A stretch of DNA of 50,746 bases from assembly GCA_902787555.1 (NCBI GenBank), contig CADAGO010000017.1, positions 1-50,746 on the forward strand, given 5' to 3'. Shown here one piece after another: positions 32,279-42,621 of this stretch (within the stretch, counting starts at the first letter, position 1; each line of letters opens with the position of its first letter). A program made the position numbers and the translations under genes. The notes below the pieces were generated by a model, which searched no databases, was not told the origin of the DNA, and saw nothing but the letters and a program-made list of their open reading frames with translations. Source of the stretch: an uncultured Bacteroidales bacterium. Its GTDB lineage: Bacteria; Bacteroidota; Bacteroidia; Bacteroidales; Bacteroidaceae.

Positions 32279-33196
32279 ATGACAACCGAAGAAATGACAT
32301 ATCACCAGCCTGTGCTACTCCACCAGAGTATCGATGGCTTGAACATTCACAAGGATGGGATTTATGTTGATGTGACGTTCGGAGGCGGAGGGCACAGCCG
32401 AGAGATTTTGAGCCGATTGGAGGGGAAGGCACATTTGTATAGTTTTGACCAGGATGCTGATGCAGAACAGAACATCGTCGACAATCCTCGATTTACGTTT
32501 ATAAGAAGCAATTTCAGATACCTGAAGAACTTTTTGAGATACTACGGAGAGGAAGAGGGTATCGATGGCTTATTAGCCGATTTGGGTGTTTCTTCACACC
32601 ACTTTGATGATGCAGAGCGAGGATTCTCATTTCGATTCGACGCGCCACTCGATATGCGGATGAACCAAAGAGCCTGCCAGACGGCAGCCGATGTAATCAA
32701 CACCTACAGTGAGCAAGCATTGGCTGATATTTTCTACTATTATGGAGAGTTGAAGAACAGCCGCCAGATTGCTGCAGCCATCTTAAAAGAACGTAATAAC
32801 CATCGCATCGAAACAACAGGCGAATTGCAAACGTTGGTACAACCCTTCTTCGGGCGCGACCGTGAGAAGAAAGAACTGGCTAAGGTATTTCAGGCTTTGC
32901 GCATCGAAGTAAACCATGAGATGGATGCCTTGAAAGAGATGCTTACCGCTGCTGCTCAGCTGCTGAAGCCCGGAGGCAGACTTGTGGTCATCACCTATCA
33001 CTCATTAGAAGATCGTATGGTGAAGAACATCATGAAGACGGGAAACACGGAAGGCGATGAAACGAAAGACTTCTTCGGCAATATATCTTCACCCTTCAAG
33101 CTTATCACACGCAAGCCCATCATCCCCGATGACAATGAACAGGCAAAGAATCCACGGTCGAGAAGTGCAAAGCTGAGAGTGGCGTCTAAAAATTGA
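32279..33196 (+). CDS. rsmH: 16S rRNA (cytosine-1402-N4)-methyltransferase
   Basis: 305 residues. Motifs: H-Q-P-V-L-L near the start, the SAM site V-D-V-T-F-G-G-G-G-H-S, D-L-G-V-S-S-H-H-F-D, R-G-F-S-F-R-F-D-A-P-L-D-M-R-M, and V-I-T-Y-H-S-L-E-D-R. It methylates N4 of C1402 in 16S rRNA at the decoding site. Conserved second gene of the dcw cluster; previously called mraW. Confidence 0.95.
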   Translation: MTTEEMTYHQPVLLHQSIDGLNIHKDGIYVDVTFGGGGHSREILSRLEGKAHLYSFDQDADAEQNIVDNPRFTFIRSNFRYLKNFLRYYGEEEGIDGLLADLGVSSHHFDDAERGFSFRFDAPLDMRMNQRACQTAADVINTYSEQALADIFYYYGELKNSRQIAAAILKERNNHRIETTGELQTLVQPFFGRDREKKELAKVFQALRIEVNHEMDALKEMLTAAAQLLKPGGRLVVITYHSLEDRMVKNIMKTGNTEGDETKDFFGNISSPFKLITRKPIIPDDNEQAKNPRSRSAKLRVASKN

Positions 33197-33261
33197 TTGA
33201 AAGTTAATAGTTGAAAAGTTGACATAAACGTACAGAGTTAAGCGTTTAAATTGAGTTAATA

Positions 33262-33741
33262 ATGGAAGAGGACAGTAAAAACATCATTGAGGAACAAGAC
33301 ACGGAACTGACCCAAGACGAAGCAAGGGAATTGGAGGAGCAGAAGCGTGCCATGGAGGCTATCAGGAAGTTTACCGAAGCCGATGAGGACGAGGACGAAG
33401 ATAGTCTGGGAGAAATCACCCTTAAGTCCATCATAGGAGGTGACATTCTGCAAAGTCGTTTCATGCTCCACCAAGTCGTCTTCTTTATGTTTCTAGTTGT
33501 GCTCGCCATTATATACACAGGCAATAGATACTCTAGTCAGCAAGATGCCCTGTTGATCGACAGCTTAAAAATGGAACTGCAGGAAGAGCAATATCGGGTA
33601 CTTACCATTGAGAGTGAATTACTCAATGCCAGCCGACAATCGGAAATAGTCAATCTGTTGAAACACAATGGCGACTCGCTTCTGCTTCACTCCACAACTC
33701 CACCATTCATTATCAAAACCGACGACAATCGTAAACAATAA
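33262..33741 (+). CDS. ftsL: FtsL-like division protein
   Basis: 159 residues: an acidic cytoplasmic N-terminus (E/D-rich, about 1-60), a single transmembrane helix at about 66-86, then a short periplasmic heptad-rich segment (D-S-L-K-M-E-L-Q-E-E-Q-Y). It has the position and topology of FtsL, which pairs with FtsB to activate FtsWI. The sequence is poorly conserved, so the call rests on locus and topology. The N-terminal tail is longer than in E. coli FtsL (121 residues in total). Confidence 0.78.
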   Translation: MEEDSKNIIEEQDTELTQDEARELEEQKRAMEAIRKFTEADEDEDEDSLGEITLKSIIGGDILQSRFMLHQVVFFMFLVVLAIIYTGNRYSSQQDALLIDSLKMELQEEQYRVLTIESELLNASRQSEIVNLLKHNGDSLLLHSTTPPFIIKTDDNRKQ

Positions 33742-33753
33742 AAACGAAAAGCA

Positions 33754-35979
33754 ATGAAATTTGACAAAAAATATATATCAGGTCAGTTCACGCTGGTAAT
33801 CATACTGGCATTGCTTTTCTGTGTCGGTATTATCTTCTTTATGGTGAAGACCATGACGGTCGATAAGAAGAAATGGGAAACAGTAAAGAAAGAGAATTTC
33901 GAGAAAGACAGTCTGATCGTAGAGCCGACCCGAGGTAACATCCTCTCAGCTGATGGGCAGTTAATGGCAAGCGACCTTCCTGACTATAAGATTTATATCG
34001 ATTTCAAATCGGGACTATCGAAGGGTGCTATCAAGAACAACGAGTTCATTCATCAGGATTCTGTTATATATTTCGCGAAAGATTCCCTTTTCCTGGGCAA
34101 GGGTAAGTATGCCCAAACCCTCGATTCCATTTGTGAGGGTCTGAGTCATATTTGTCCCTCAGCTACTGCTGCTGACTATCGTCGTCATTTGACAGAAGGA
34201 TGGAGGTCGCAAAGTCGCTATTACGAAGTGTGTAAGCACAAAACACTTAACTACATTCAGTATAAAGAGTTGATGGCACTCCCGTTCTTCCGTGATTACG
34301 ACAAACATAAATACTTCGTTGGACTGAATATTGTTCCCCGTAATAATCGCAAGAAGCCTTTCGGTTCATTGGCCCGTCGTACACTTGGTGATATGTATGG
34401 CGACAAGGACAATAAAGAGAACAAATCTGCCAAATCAGGTCTTGAACTAGCTTACGACTCCCTGCTGCGTGGAGTACCAGGCATTATGCACCGCCGTAAG
34501 ATACTGAACCGCTATGTCGACCTCATCGATATCAAGCCAATTAACGGTTACGATATCGTTTCCACCATTGATGTCTCTATGCAGGACATTAGCGAGAATG
34601 CACTTCGTGAGGAGTTCCGTGTTATCAAGCAGGCAAGTGGTCTGGCCGATATGGGGGTTGTGGTGCTGATGGAAACAAAGACAGGCGATGTTAAATCAAT
34701 CGTCAACCTATCACTCTATGATGACGGTGAGTACTACGAAGCTCGCAATTTCGCCCTTGCTGCCCTGATGGAACCAGGTTCCACCTTTAAGACCGCATCC
34801 ATCCTTGTAGGTTTGGACGACGGAATGCTCGATGTGAACGAAACCACTAACGGAAACGGCGGTGTGTACAATATGTATGGTTCTTCGATGAAAGACCACA
34901 ACTGGAACCGTGGCGGTTATGGTGAGATGGACGTTGCCCACACGTTGATGTACTCCTCGAATATAGGCGTGAGTCGTCTGATCGACAAACACTATCACGA
35001 CTGCCCTGAGAAATTCGTTGAAGGTCTGCATCGAATAGGTATCGGAACCGACCTGGAACTTCCGTTCGTAGGTGCTGCTACTCCCGTTATCCGTATGCCG
35101 AAAGCTGATCGCAGCAACTGGTCGAAAACCGCATTAGCATGGATGTCTATTGGCTATGAAACACAGATACCACCCATATCAACAGTTACATTCTACAATG
35201 CGATTGCAAACAATGGTACGATGGTACGTCCACGATTCGTCAAGGCTGTACAGCGTGATGGCGAAACGGTTCAGGAGATGCCTGTAGAGGTTATCAAACA
35301 ACAGATAGCACGTCCACAAGCTATCGCACAAATTCGTGAGATGCTCCAACGTGTAGTCAGTGAAGGTGTTGGTAAACGAGCCGGCAGCAAGTACTTTACG
35401 GTAGCAGGTAAGACGGGTACTGCACAAATTGGTGGCAAAGGTGGTTACAAAGGAGGTGGACACCTCGTCAGTTTCTGTGGATACTTCCCTGCCGAAAATC
35501 CTCAGTACACCTGCATCGTAGCCATTCGGTTGGTACACGGTACAGCCTCTGGTGGTGGGCAAGCAGGTCCTGTTTTCAAGAAGATAGCAGAGAGCATCTA
35601 TGCCAATGCTGTGACAAGTGACCTCTCACGTGCAAAAGACTCCTTAGCCGTATTTGTGCCAACAGTCAAGAAAGGATATGTCGGACCAGCCAAGCGAGTG
35701 TTGGAGCAGTTGGGCTTGAAAGCAAGTGCGCAGGGAGTACAAGACGACGAAATCGGAACAGGCACAAGCCAAAGCAAATCAGTAGATTTCAGTGCTTTGG
35801 ACTATGACTTCGATCATGTGCCCGATCTGCATGGAATGGGTGTGCGTGATGCGGTCTACGAAATAGAGCGCAGAGGAATGCGTGCCAAAGTGAAAGGAAT
35901 GGGACGGGTTGTTAAGCAAAGCATTCAGGCGGGAGCAAACAACCAGCCCGGGCAAGTTGTGGAAATAGAGTTTGAATAA
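33754..35979 (+). CDS. ftsI: septal peptidoglycan transpeptidase with PASTA domain
   Basis: 741 residues. One N-terminal membrane helix ([20 protein letters not shown]), a pedestal domain opening with E-P-T-R-G-N-I-L, and a transpeptidase domain with S-T-F-K (nucleophile Ser near 343), S-S-N-I-G and K-T-G-T near 553. A C-terminal PASTA domain lies at about 686-741 (V-P-D-L-H-G-M-G). It cross-links septal peptidoglycan with FtsW as the polymerase. The start lies 12 bp after ftsL, and the gene is followed by murE after 17 bp. Confidence 0.93.
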   Translation: MKFDKKYISGQFTLVIILALLFCVGIIFFMVKTMTVDKKKWETVKKENFEKDSLIVEPTRGNILSADGQLMASDLPDYKIYIDFKSGLSKGAIKNNEFIHQDSVIYFAKDSLFLGKGKYAQTLDSICEGLSHICPSATAADYRRHLTEGWRSQSRYYEVCKHKTLNYIQYKELMALPFFRDYDKHKYFVGLNIVPRNNRKKPFGSLARRTLGDMYGDKDNKENKSAKSGLELAYDSLLRGVPGIMHRRKILNRYVDLIDIKPINGYDIVSTIDVSMQDISENALREEFRVIKQASGLADMGVVVLMETKTGDVKSIVNLSLYDDGEYYEARNFALAALMEPGSTFKTASILVGLDDGMLDVNETTNGNGGVYNMYGSSMKDHNWNRGGYGEMDVAHTLMYSSNIGVSRLIDKHYHDCPEKFVEGLHRIGIGTDLELPFVGAATPVIRMPKADRSNWSKTALAWMSIGYETQIPPISTVTFYNAIANNGTMVRPRFVKAVQRDGETVQEMPVEVIKQQIARPQAIAQIREMLQRVVSEGVGKRAGSKYFTVAGKTGTAQIGGKGGYKGGGHLVSFCGYFPAENPQYTCIVAIRLVHGTASGGGQAGPVFKKIAESIYANAVTSDLSRAKDSLAVFVPTVKKGYVGPAKRVLEQLGLKASAQGVQDDEIGTGTSQSKSVDFSALDYDFDHVPDLHGMGVRDAVYEIERRGMRAKVKGMGRVVKQSIQAGANNQPGQVVEIEFE

Positions 35980-35996
35980 AAAAAAGTAATATTGAG

Positions 35997-37454
35997 ATGC
36001 AATTACAGAGAGTATTAGAACATATCACCATAGAGGAGACGCGGGGTGACCTGAGTCATGATATTTGTGGCGTACAGATTGATTCACGTCAAATAGGGAA
36101 GGGACAGATGTTCGTTGCAGTACGCGGCACTCAGAACGATGGACACCAATATATCAGTAAAGCCATCGAACAGGGAGCTACCGCTATTGTTTGTGAAACG
36201 ATTCCTGAGGTGGCCTACCCTGAAGTAACATATATTCGAGTCACTAATTCGGAACATATTGTCGGCGACATCGCTACTGCTTTCTATGGTTATCCTTCAA
36301 CGAAGTTCAAGTTGGTTGGCGTGACGGGTACAAATGGTAAAACCACAATAGCTACCACACTCTACAACATGTTCCGCCACATGGGGCACAAAGCAGGTTT
36401 GCTGTCCACGGTTGTGAATTACATCGATGGAGAGGCAGTCCCTACGGAACACACCACGCCCGACCCGATTACGTTGAATAGGTTGCTGGCTCAGATGGCA
36501 GACGCAGGTTGTGAGTACGTGTTCATGGAAGTCAGTTCGCACTCCATCGTGCAAAACAGAATTGGCGGTCTCACATTTGCTGGTGGTTTGTTTACAAACA
36601 TTACTCGCGACCATCTTGACTATCACAAGACATTCGAGAACTACATCAAGGCCAAGAAACAGTTCTTCGACCAACTGCCTTCAGAGGCTTTCGCTATCAC
36701 CAATATCGACGACAAAAACGGAATGGTGATGATGCAAAACACGCAAGCAAAGGTCAAGACATATTCCGTGCAGCAATCGGCCGATTTTAAGGCGAAAATT
36801 ATCGAATGTCATTTCGAAGGTATGTACTTGGAAATCAATCATCGCGAGGTAGGGGTACAGTTCATCGGTAAGTTCAATGTATACAACCTCCTGGCGGTCT
36901 ATGCGTGCGCCATCATGTTGGGCAAAGAACCTCAAGAAGTGTTGGTTGCATTAAGCGATATGAAACCTGTAAGTGGACGATTGGAAGCCATTAACGCTCC
37001 CGACGGATTTACCGCTATTGTGGATTATGCGCATACGCCCGATGCTTTGGAAAATGTGTTGAATGCCATACATGGAGTGTTGGAAGGGAAAGGAAGGCTG
37101 ATTACTGTGTGCGGTGCAGGTGGCAATCGCGACAAAGGAAAACGTCCTTTGATGGCTCAGGAGGCAGTACGCCAAAGTGATAAGGTGATTATCACGAGCG
37201 ATAACCCCCGATTTGAGGAACCACAAGACATCATCAACGACATGGTGGCAGGTCTGGACAAAGACCAGATGAAACGCGTACTGACTATTGTTGATCGCCG
37301 TGAAGCCATCCGTACAGCTTGCATGATGGCAGAAAAGGGCGATGTCATCCTTATTGCTGGTAAGGGACATGAAGACTATCAGGAAGTGAAAGGCATAAAA
37401 CATCACTTCGACGACCGAGAAGAAGTGCGCCAATGTGTGGGATTGGCAGGATAG
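35997..37454 (+). CDS. murE: UDP-MurNAc-tripeptide synthetase (meso-DAP adding)
   Basis: 485 residues. The N-terminal UDP-MurNAc-L-Ala-D-Glu binding part has D-S-R-Q-I-G-K-G. The ATP site is [10 protein letters not shown], with the central motif E-V-S-S-H-S. The amino-acid-selecting motif D-N-P-R-F-E-E-P indicates meso-diaminopimelate as substrate rather than lysine. Cytoplasmic; adds the third residue of the stem peptide. Confidence 0.95.
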   Translation: MQLQRVLEHITIEETRGDLSHDICGVQIDSRQIGKGQMFVAVRGTQNDGHQYISKAIEQGATAIVCETIPEVAYPEVTYIRVTNSEHIVGDIATAFYGYPSTKFKLVGVTGTNGKTTIATTLYNMFRHMGHKAGLLSTVVNYIDGEAVPTEHTTPDPITLNRLLAQMADAGCEYVFMEVSSHSIVQNRIGGLTFAGGLFTNITRDHLDYHKTFENYIKAKKQFFDQLPSEAFAITNIDDKNGMVMMQNTQAKVKTYSVQQSADFKAKIIECHFEGMYLEINHREVGVQFIGKFNVYNLLAVYACAIMLGKEPQEVLVALSDMKPVSGRLEAINAPDGFTAIVDYAHTPDALENVLNAIHGVLEGKGRLITVCGAGGNRDKGKRPLMAQEAVRQSDKVIITSDNPRFEEPQDIINDMVAGLDKDQMKRVLTIVDRREAIRTACMMAEKGDVILIAGKGHEDYQEVKGIKHHFDDREEVRQCVGLAG

Positions 37455-37496
37455 GGATTAATAGATATTGGATTAAAAAGTTAATAGAATAAAACG

Positions 37497-38768
37497 ATGC
37501 TATATTATCTGTCAAATTATTTGGATCAACTCGACATTCCAGGAGCAGGAATGTGGTCATATATTTCCTTCCGTTCGCTGTTGGCTTTGATGCTGTCGCT
37601 CATCATCTCAATGACGGCAGGTAAGTCGTTCATTACTTACATGAAGCGTAAACGCCATATCGAGAGTGCGCGAGATGCAGAGATCGACCCTTATGGCGTA
37701 CAGAAGAAGGGTACACCATCGATGGGAGGAATCATCATCGTAGGAGCCGTTGTTATCCCAGCACTCCTATTGGGTCGGTTGGACAATATCTATATCAACC
37801 TTCTGATTATTACCATTCTGTGGTTCGGACTCTTGGGATTCATTGATGACTACATCAAGCTAAAAGGCAACAAAGACGGATTGAACCCCCGTTTTAAGAT
37901 ATTAGGTCAACTCATATTGGGAACAGTCGTTGGTGTAGTGCTGTGGTTGTCACCTCAGGCAGTAGTTCGCGAAAACGTGACGATGGAAACGGGTGGCCAG
38001 ACAACTGAGGTGTACCACAAGAGTGAGGCTCGTAAATCCACAGTGACCACTGTTCCGTTCTTCAAAAACAACAACCTTGATTATTATGAAGTGTTCGGTT
38101 GGATTAAGGATGGAAAGGTGAAACGTGCGTGTGGATGGATTCTGTTCATTCTTGTCACCACTTTCGTCATCACAGCTGTATCCAACGGAGCGAACCTTAA
38201 CGACGGAATGGACGGTATGTGTGCGGGAAATGCTGCCATCATCGGCACCACGCTTGGCATTTTGGCATACGTATCTGGTCATATTGCTTATGCCAGCTAT
38301 TTGAATGTGATGTACATCCCTGGCTCCGAAGAGATTGTGGTCTATATCTGCGCTTTTGTGGGTGCGCTCATTGGGTTTCTCTGGTACAATGCCTATCCCG
38401 CCAAAGTGTTTATGGGCGATACGGGTAGCCTGTCCATCGGAGGCGTGATAGCTGTCACAGCCGTCATTATTCACAAAGAACTGATGATTCCCATTCTTTG
38501 TGGCATCTTTTTCATGGAAAGTCTCTCTGTCATCATACAGGTGTGGTATGCCAAGCGCGGCAACAAGCGTGGCATCAAGCAACGTGTGTTCAAACGCACT
38601 CCGATTCACGATCATTTCCGAGTACAGCAGAACCAATTGCTGCCCGATTGTAAATACATTTGCAAGTACCCCACAACGGTACTTCATGAGAATATGATTA
38701 CCCTCAGATTCTGGATTATCACCATTCTGTTGGCAGCAATGACTATCATAACATTAAAGATTAGATGA
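37497..38768 (+). CDS. mraY: phospho-MurNAc-pentapeptide translocase (lipid I synthase)
   Basis: 423 residues with about ten transmembrane helices. Signatures are K-K-G-T-P-S-M-G-G near the N-terminus, F-I-D-D-Y-I-K, N-L-N-D-G-M-D-G and the H-H-H-like region P-I-H-D-H-F. It transfers phospho-MurNAc-pentapeptide to undecaprenyl phosphate. About 60 residues longer than E. coli MraY, mostly in one loop around residues 155-205 (E-N-V-T-M-E-T-G-G and K-S-T-V-T-T-V-P-F-F). The stop overlaps the murD start by 4 bp. Confidence 0.95.
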   Translation: MLYYLSNYLDQLDIPGAGMWSYISFRSLLALMLSLIISMTAGKSFITYMKRKRHIESARDAEIDPYGVQKKGTPSMGGIIIVGAVVIPALLLGRLDNIYINLLIITILWFGLLGFIDDYIKLKGNKDGLNPRFKILGQLILGTVVGVVLWLSPQAVVRENVTMETGGQTTEVYHKSEARKSTVTTVPFFKNNNLDYYEVFGWIKDGKVKRACGWILFILVTTFVITAVSNGANLNDGMDGMCAGNAAIIGTTLGILAYVSGHIAYASYLNVMYIPGSEEIVVYICAFVGALIGFLWYNAYPAKVFMGDTGSLSIGGVIAVTAVIIHKELMIPILCGIFFMESLSVIIQVWYAKRGNKRGIKQRVFKRTPIHDHFRVQQNQLLPDCKYICKYPTTVLHENMITLRFWIITILLAAMTIITLKIR

Positions 38769-40099
38769 TGAAACGTATTGTAGTTTTAGGAGCGGCAGAA
38801 AGCGGTGCAGGAGCCGCAGTATTGGCAAAAGTTAAAGGTTTCGATGTGTTTGTTAGTGACATGTCGGCTATCAAGGATAAGTACAAGCAACTGCTCGATA
38901 AGTATCATATCGAGTGGGAGGAAGGAAAGCACACTGAGGCACTTATCCTTAATGCAGATGAAGTCATTAAAAGTCCTGGCATACCAGAGAAAGCACCGAT
39001 GGTACAGCGGCTGAAGGAACGGCAGATTCCTATTATTTCAGAGATAGAGTTTGCCGGCCGGTATACCGATGCCAAGATGATTTGTATCACAGGCTCGAAC
39101 GGAAAGACCACCACTACGTCGCTCATCTACCATATCCTCAAGAGCGCGGGTTATAACGTTGGTTTGGCTGGCAACATCGGAAGTAGTCTGGCGCTTCAAG
39201 TCGCTACTGAGCATTTCGACTACTACGTCATCGAACTGAGTAGCTTCCAGTTAGACAACATGTATGAATTCCGTGCAGATGTTGCAATTCTGATGAACAT
39301 AACTCCCGATCATCTCGACCGCTATGATTTCTGTATGCAGAACTATGTTGATTCTAAGATGCGAATCACTCAGAATCAGACTGATGCTGACGCATTCATT
39401 TTCTGGAACGATGATCCCATCGTTGCCGAGGAAATGAAGAAATACAATTTGAAGGCTCAACTCTTCCCATTCTCCGAATTCAAAGGAAACGGTGCTATCG
39501 CTTATGCTGAAGAGGGTAATTATGTGATAGAGGTCCCGACTCCCTTCAATATGGAACTGGAGGAGTTGGCTCTCAAAGGGAAGCATAATCTCTACAACTC
39601 GCTCGCAGCTGGCATCACAGCCGATATTGCTGGAGTAGATAATCAGACGTTGCGTGAGTGTTTGTCAAACTTCGCAGGAGTAGAACACCGTCTGGAAAAG
39701 GCAGGGCGTGTACGAGGTGTCGATTTCATCAACGACTCTAAAGCGACGAACGTCAACGCTTGCTGGTATGCCCTCGAGAGTATGCGCCAACCTACGGTCT
39801 TGATTCTCGGAGGCATTGACAAGGGTAATGACTACAGCGAGATCTATGACCTTGTTCGTGAGAAATGTGTGGGTCTGGTATTTTTGGGTGTAGATAACAA
39901 GAAACTGCACGACAACTTTGATTCCTTCGGTATCCCCATCGTCGATGTACAGAGCATGAAAGACTGCGTAGCGGCTTGCTATCGCATGGCTCATGATGGC
40001 GATTGTGTGCTTCTCAGTCCATGTTGTGCAAGTTTCGACTTGTTCAAGAATATGGAGGACCGTGGAGAACAGTTTAAACAATATGTAAGAGAATTGTAA
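38765..40099 (+). CDS. murD: UDP-MurNAc-L-alanine:D-glutamate ligase
   Basis: 444 residues. N-terminal Rossmann-like domain (V-L-G-A-A-E-S-G-A-G), ATP site I-T-G-S-N-G-K-T-T-T, E-L-S-S-F-Q-L, and the C-terminal ligase domain with N-D-S-K-A-T-N. It adds D-Glu to UDP-MurNAc-L-Ala in the cytoplasm. Start codons ATGATG; the first overlaps the end of mraY. Confidence 0.95.
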   Translation: MMKRIVVLGAAESGAGAAVLAKVKGFDVFVSDMSAIKDKYKQLLDKYHIEWEEGKHTEALILNADEVIKSPGIPEKAPMVQRLKERQIPIISEIEFAGRYTDAKMICITGSNGKTTTTSLIYHILKSAGYNVGLAGNIGSSLALQVATEHFDYYVIELSSFQLDNMYEFRADVAILMNITPDHLDRYDFCMQNYVDSKMRITQNQTDADAFIFWNDDPIVAEEMKKYNLKAQLFPFSEFKGNGAIAYAEEGNYVIEVPTPFNMELEELALKGKHNLYNSLAAGITADIAGVDNQTLRECLSNFAGVEHRLEKAGRVRGVDFINDSKATNVNACWYALESMRQPTVLILGGIDKGNDYSEIYDLVREKCVGLVFLGVDNKKLHDNFDSFGIPIVDVQSMKDCVAACYRMAHDGDCVLLSPCCASFDLFKNMEDRGEQFKQYVREL

Positions 40100-40112
40100 A
40101 AAAATATATACG

Positions 40113-41420
40113 ATGCTAAGAATTATCAGTAACAACCTTTTCAAGGGCGACAAAGTAATCTGGATGATTTACTTTTTCCTTTGTATGATATCGCTTGTGG
40201 AGATATATAGTGCTTCGAGTTCGTTGACATATACCCACGGCAATCATTTCGACCCCATGATTCGTCAGGCAGGTTTCCTGTTTGTCGGACTTATCATCAT
40301 CCTTGTTGTACACCGTATTCCATGTAAGTACTTCAAGTTGTTTCCGATCTTCCTGCTGCCGGCATCCATATTGCTGTTGCTCTATGTCCTGTTCTTTGGT
40401 GGCACCATCAATGGAGGAAACCGTTGGATTGACTTGGGGTTCCTGTCGTTCCAGCCTTCCGAGGTAGCAAAGGCTGCACTCATCATGTCGTTGGCTGCCA
40501 TCCTTTCTAAGACACAGAATGAAGAATCCGTGATTACCAAGCATGGTCGTAAGACAGTCGTGATGGCCACGAAGGGGGGCTACAACAAACCATTCAAGAT
40601 TTGCAGCATGTTGGTAATTGGCATCTGCGCACTGATTGTGTCTGAGAACTTCTCTACGGCTGCAATCCTCTTCACCGTTGCCATTATCATGATGTATATC
40701 GGTAATATACCACGCAAACTGATGCTGAAAGGACTAATCTGCATCGGATTCATAGGTGCCCTCTTTGTGGGAACGCTGATTGCTATACCAGAATCTGTTG
40801 CAGAAAGCATTGGTGGACGTGTGTTGACATGGAAACATCGTATAGAAAACAAAATAGGTATTGAACGGACAACAGACAAGTTCTTGGCGGAGAATGAAAG
40901 CGACTACGACTTGGCAGAAAACTGGCAGGTAGGTAATTCCAATATTGCTATTGCCAATTCTAACTTGATTGGGTTAGGACCAGGCAACTCCGTTCAGCGC
41001 GACTTCCTTTCACATGCAGAGTCCGATTTCATCTACTCCATCATCATTGAGGAGACAGGTATTGCAGGCGCAGTCTTTGTGATTTTCTTGTATTTCGCTT
41101 TGCTGATTCGGGTAAATAAGATTGCCAAGAAATGCGATAAGTTCTTCCCTGCCTTTTTGGTTACAGGGTTCGGACTGATTCTTGTCCTGCAAGCACTCAT
41201 CAATATGGGAGTGGCTGTAGGGTTGCTGCCTGTAACAGGTCAGCCCCTGCCGCTCATCAGTAAGGGAGGAACATCGATTATCATCACCTGTTTCTATTTC
41301 GGCGTGATTCTTAGCATCAGTCGTTATGCCGAAAAAGTCAGCGAGACTCCAACGGAGCCTGCAGAATCTAGCAGCGCAATTGAAACCAACGAGTATTTCA
41401 GTCGGGCAGGATTAGAATAG
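40113..41420 (+). CDS. ftsW: septal peptidoglycan glycosyltransferase FtsW (SEDS family)
   Basis: 435 residues, about ten transmembrane helices. SEDS motifs: G-G-N-R-W-I-D-L-G-F-L-S-F-Q-P-S-E in the first half, S-D-F-I-Y-S-I-I-I-E-E-T-G near the middle, and L-P-L-I-S-K-G-G-T-S-I at the end. It polymerises lipid II at the septum together with the transpeptidase encoded four genes earlier. The cytoplasmic tail is Ser/Glu-rich and not conserved. Confidence 0.93.
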   Translation: MLRIISNNLFKGDKVIWMIYFFLCMISLVEIYSASSSLTYTHGNHFDPMIRQAGFLFVGLIIILVVHRIPCKYFKLFPIFLLPASILLLLYVLFFGGTINGGNRWIDLGFLSFQPSEVAKAALIMSLAAILSKTQNEESVITKHGRKTVVMATKGGYNKPFKICSMLVIGICALIVSENFSTAAILFTVAIIMMYIGNIPRKLMLKGLICIGFIGALFVGTLIAIPESVAESIGGRVLTWKHRIENKIGIERTTDKFLAENESDYDLAENWQVGNSNIAIANSNLIGLGPGNSVQRDFLSHAESDFIYSIIIEETGIAGAVFVIFLYFALLIRVNKIAKKCDKFFPAFLVTGFGLILVLQALINMGVAVGLLPVTGQPLPLISKGGTSIIITCFYFGVILSISRYAEKVSETPTEPAESSSAIETNEYFSRAGLE

Positions 41421-41476
41421 GTCGAAGTTGTTACTGGTTAGCGGGATTGTCAAGGTTATCGTCAAGATTTAGAGAT

Positions 41477-42601
41477 ATGGAACAGTTGAAAGTCATCATA
41501 AGCGGAGGAGGCACAGGAGGTCATATTTTCCCTGCCGTATCAATTGCAAATGCCATTAAGGGTATTGATCCCGAGGCAGATATTCTGTTTGTTGGAGCAG
41601 AAGGACGTATGGAGATGCAACGTGTACCCGATGCAGGGTATCCTATCATCGGACTGCCTATAGAGGGATTCGACCGTAAGAATCCTTTTAGAAACATTCG
41701 TGTGCTATGGAAAATCATGAAATGCCAACTGAAAGCGCGAAATATTATTCGTGATTTCAAGCCACAAGTCGTTGTAGGTGTAGGTGGGTATGCAAGTGGA
41801 CCGACATTGAAGACTGCTGGACAAATGGGAATACCGACGCTGATTCAAGAGCAAAACTCTTATGCGGGCGTAACCAACAAGCTATTAGCAAAATCCGCAA
41901 GCAAAATCTGTGTGGCGTACGAAGGGATGGAGCGATTCTTTCCTGCCGATAAAATCATCCTGACAGGAAATCCCGTACGCCAGCAATTGCTCAATACCAC
42001 TATTACGCATGAACAAGCCGTCATGCAATTCGGGCTGAATCCCACACTTCCCACCATATTAATAATAGGAGGAAGCTTAGGGGCAAGAACCATCAACGAA
42101 AGTGTGTTGGCTGCGCTTGATGACGTCCGTCAATCTGGAATCCAGATCATTTGGCAGACTGGAAAATTCTACAGTCAGCATATCGCAGAAGAGTTGGCTA
42201 AGCACTCAAAGATTGCCAACTTGTATGTCAGTGATTTCATTTCCAACATGGATGTGGCATACGCAGCTGCCGATCTGGTCATATCCAGAGCCGGAGCAAG
42301 CAGTATCAGCGAGTTGTGTATGCTTGGAAAGCCTTGCATTTTGGTACCATCACCCAATGTTGCAGAAGACCACCAAACCAAGAACGCATTAGCATTGGTA
42401 CATAGAGATGCTGCGTTGATGGTGAAAGATGCAGATGCACCACAACAGCTCATTAAGTTGGCAATGGAGGTGGTGCGAGACACACAGCAACTGACATCAC
42501 TGAGTTCCCATATCAAGGAGATGGCACTACCCGATTCAGCTAATATTATCGCACAAGAAGTAATCAGGCTGGCAACAGAACACACGAATTCAAACCGTTA
42601 A
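41477..42601 (+). CDS. murG: UDP-GlcNAc:lipid I N-acetylglucosaminyltransferase
   Basis: 374 residues from the ATG at 41477; an in-frame ATG at 41447 would add ten poorly fitting residues. GT28 motifs: G-G-G-T-G-G-H-I-F-P-A near the N-terminus, G-V-G-G-Y-A-S-G, Q-E-Q-N-S, and the C-terminal donor site S-R-A-G-A-S-S-I-S-E. It makes lipid II on the inner face of the membrane. Confidence 0.95.
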   Translation: MEQLKVIISGGGTGGHIFPAVSIANAIKGIDPEADILFVGAEGRMEMQRVPDAGYPIIGLPIEGFDRKNPFRNIRVLWKIMKCQLKARNIIRDFKPQVVVGVGGYASGPTLKTAGQMGIPTLIQEQNSYAGVTNKLLAKSASKICVAYEGMERFFPADKIILTGNPVRQQLLNTTITHEQAVMQFGLNPTLPTILIIGGSLGARTINESVLAALDDVRQSGIQIIWQTGKFYSQHIAEELAKHSKIANLYVSDFISNMDVAYAAADLVISRAGASSISELCMLGKPCILVPSPNVAEDHQTKNALALVHRDAALMVKDADAPQQLIKLAMEVVRDTQQLTSLSSHIKEMALPDSANIIAQEVIRLATEHTNSNR

Positions 42602-42621
42602 GGTTAAAAACAAGTAATACA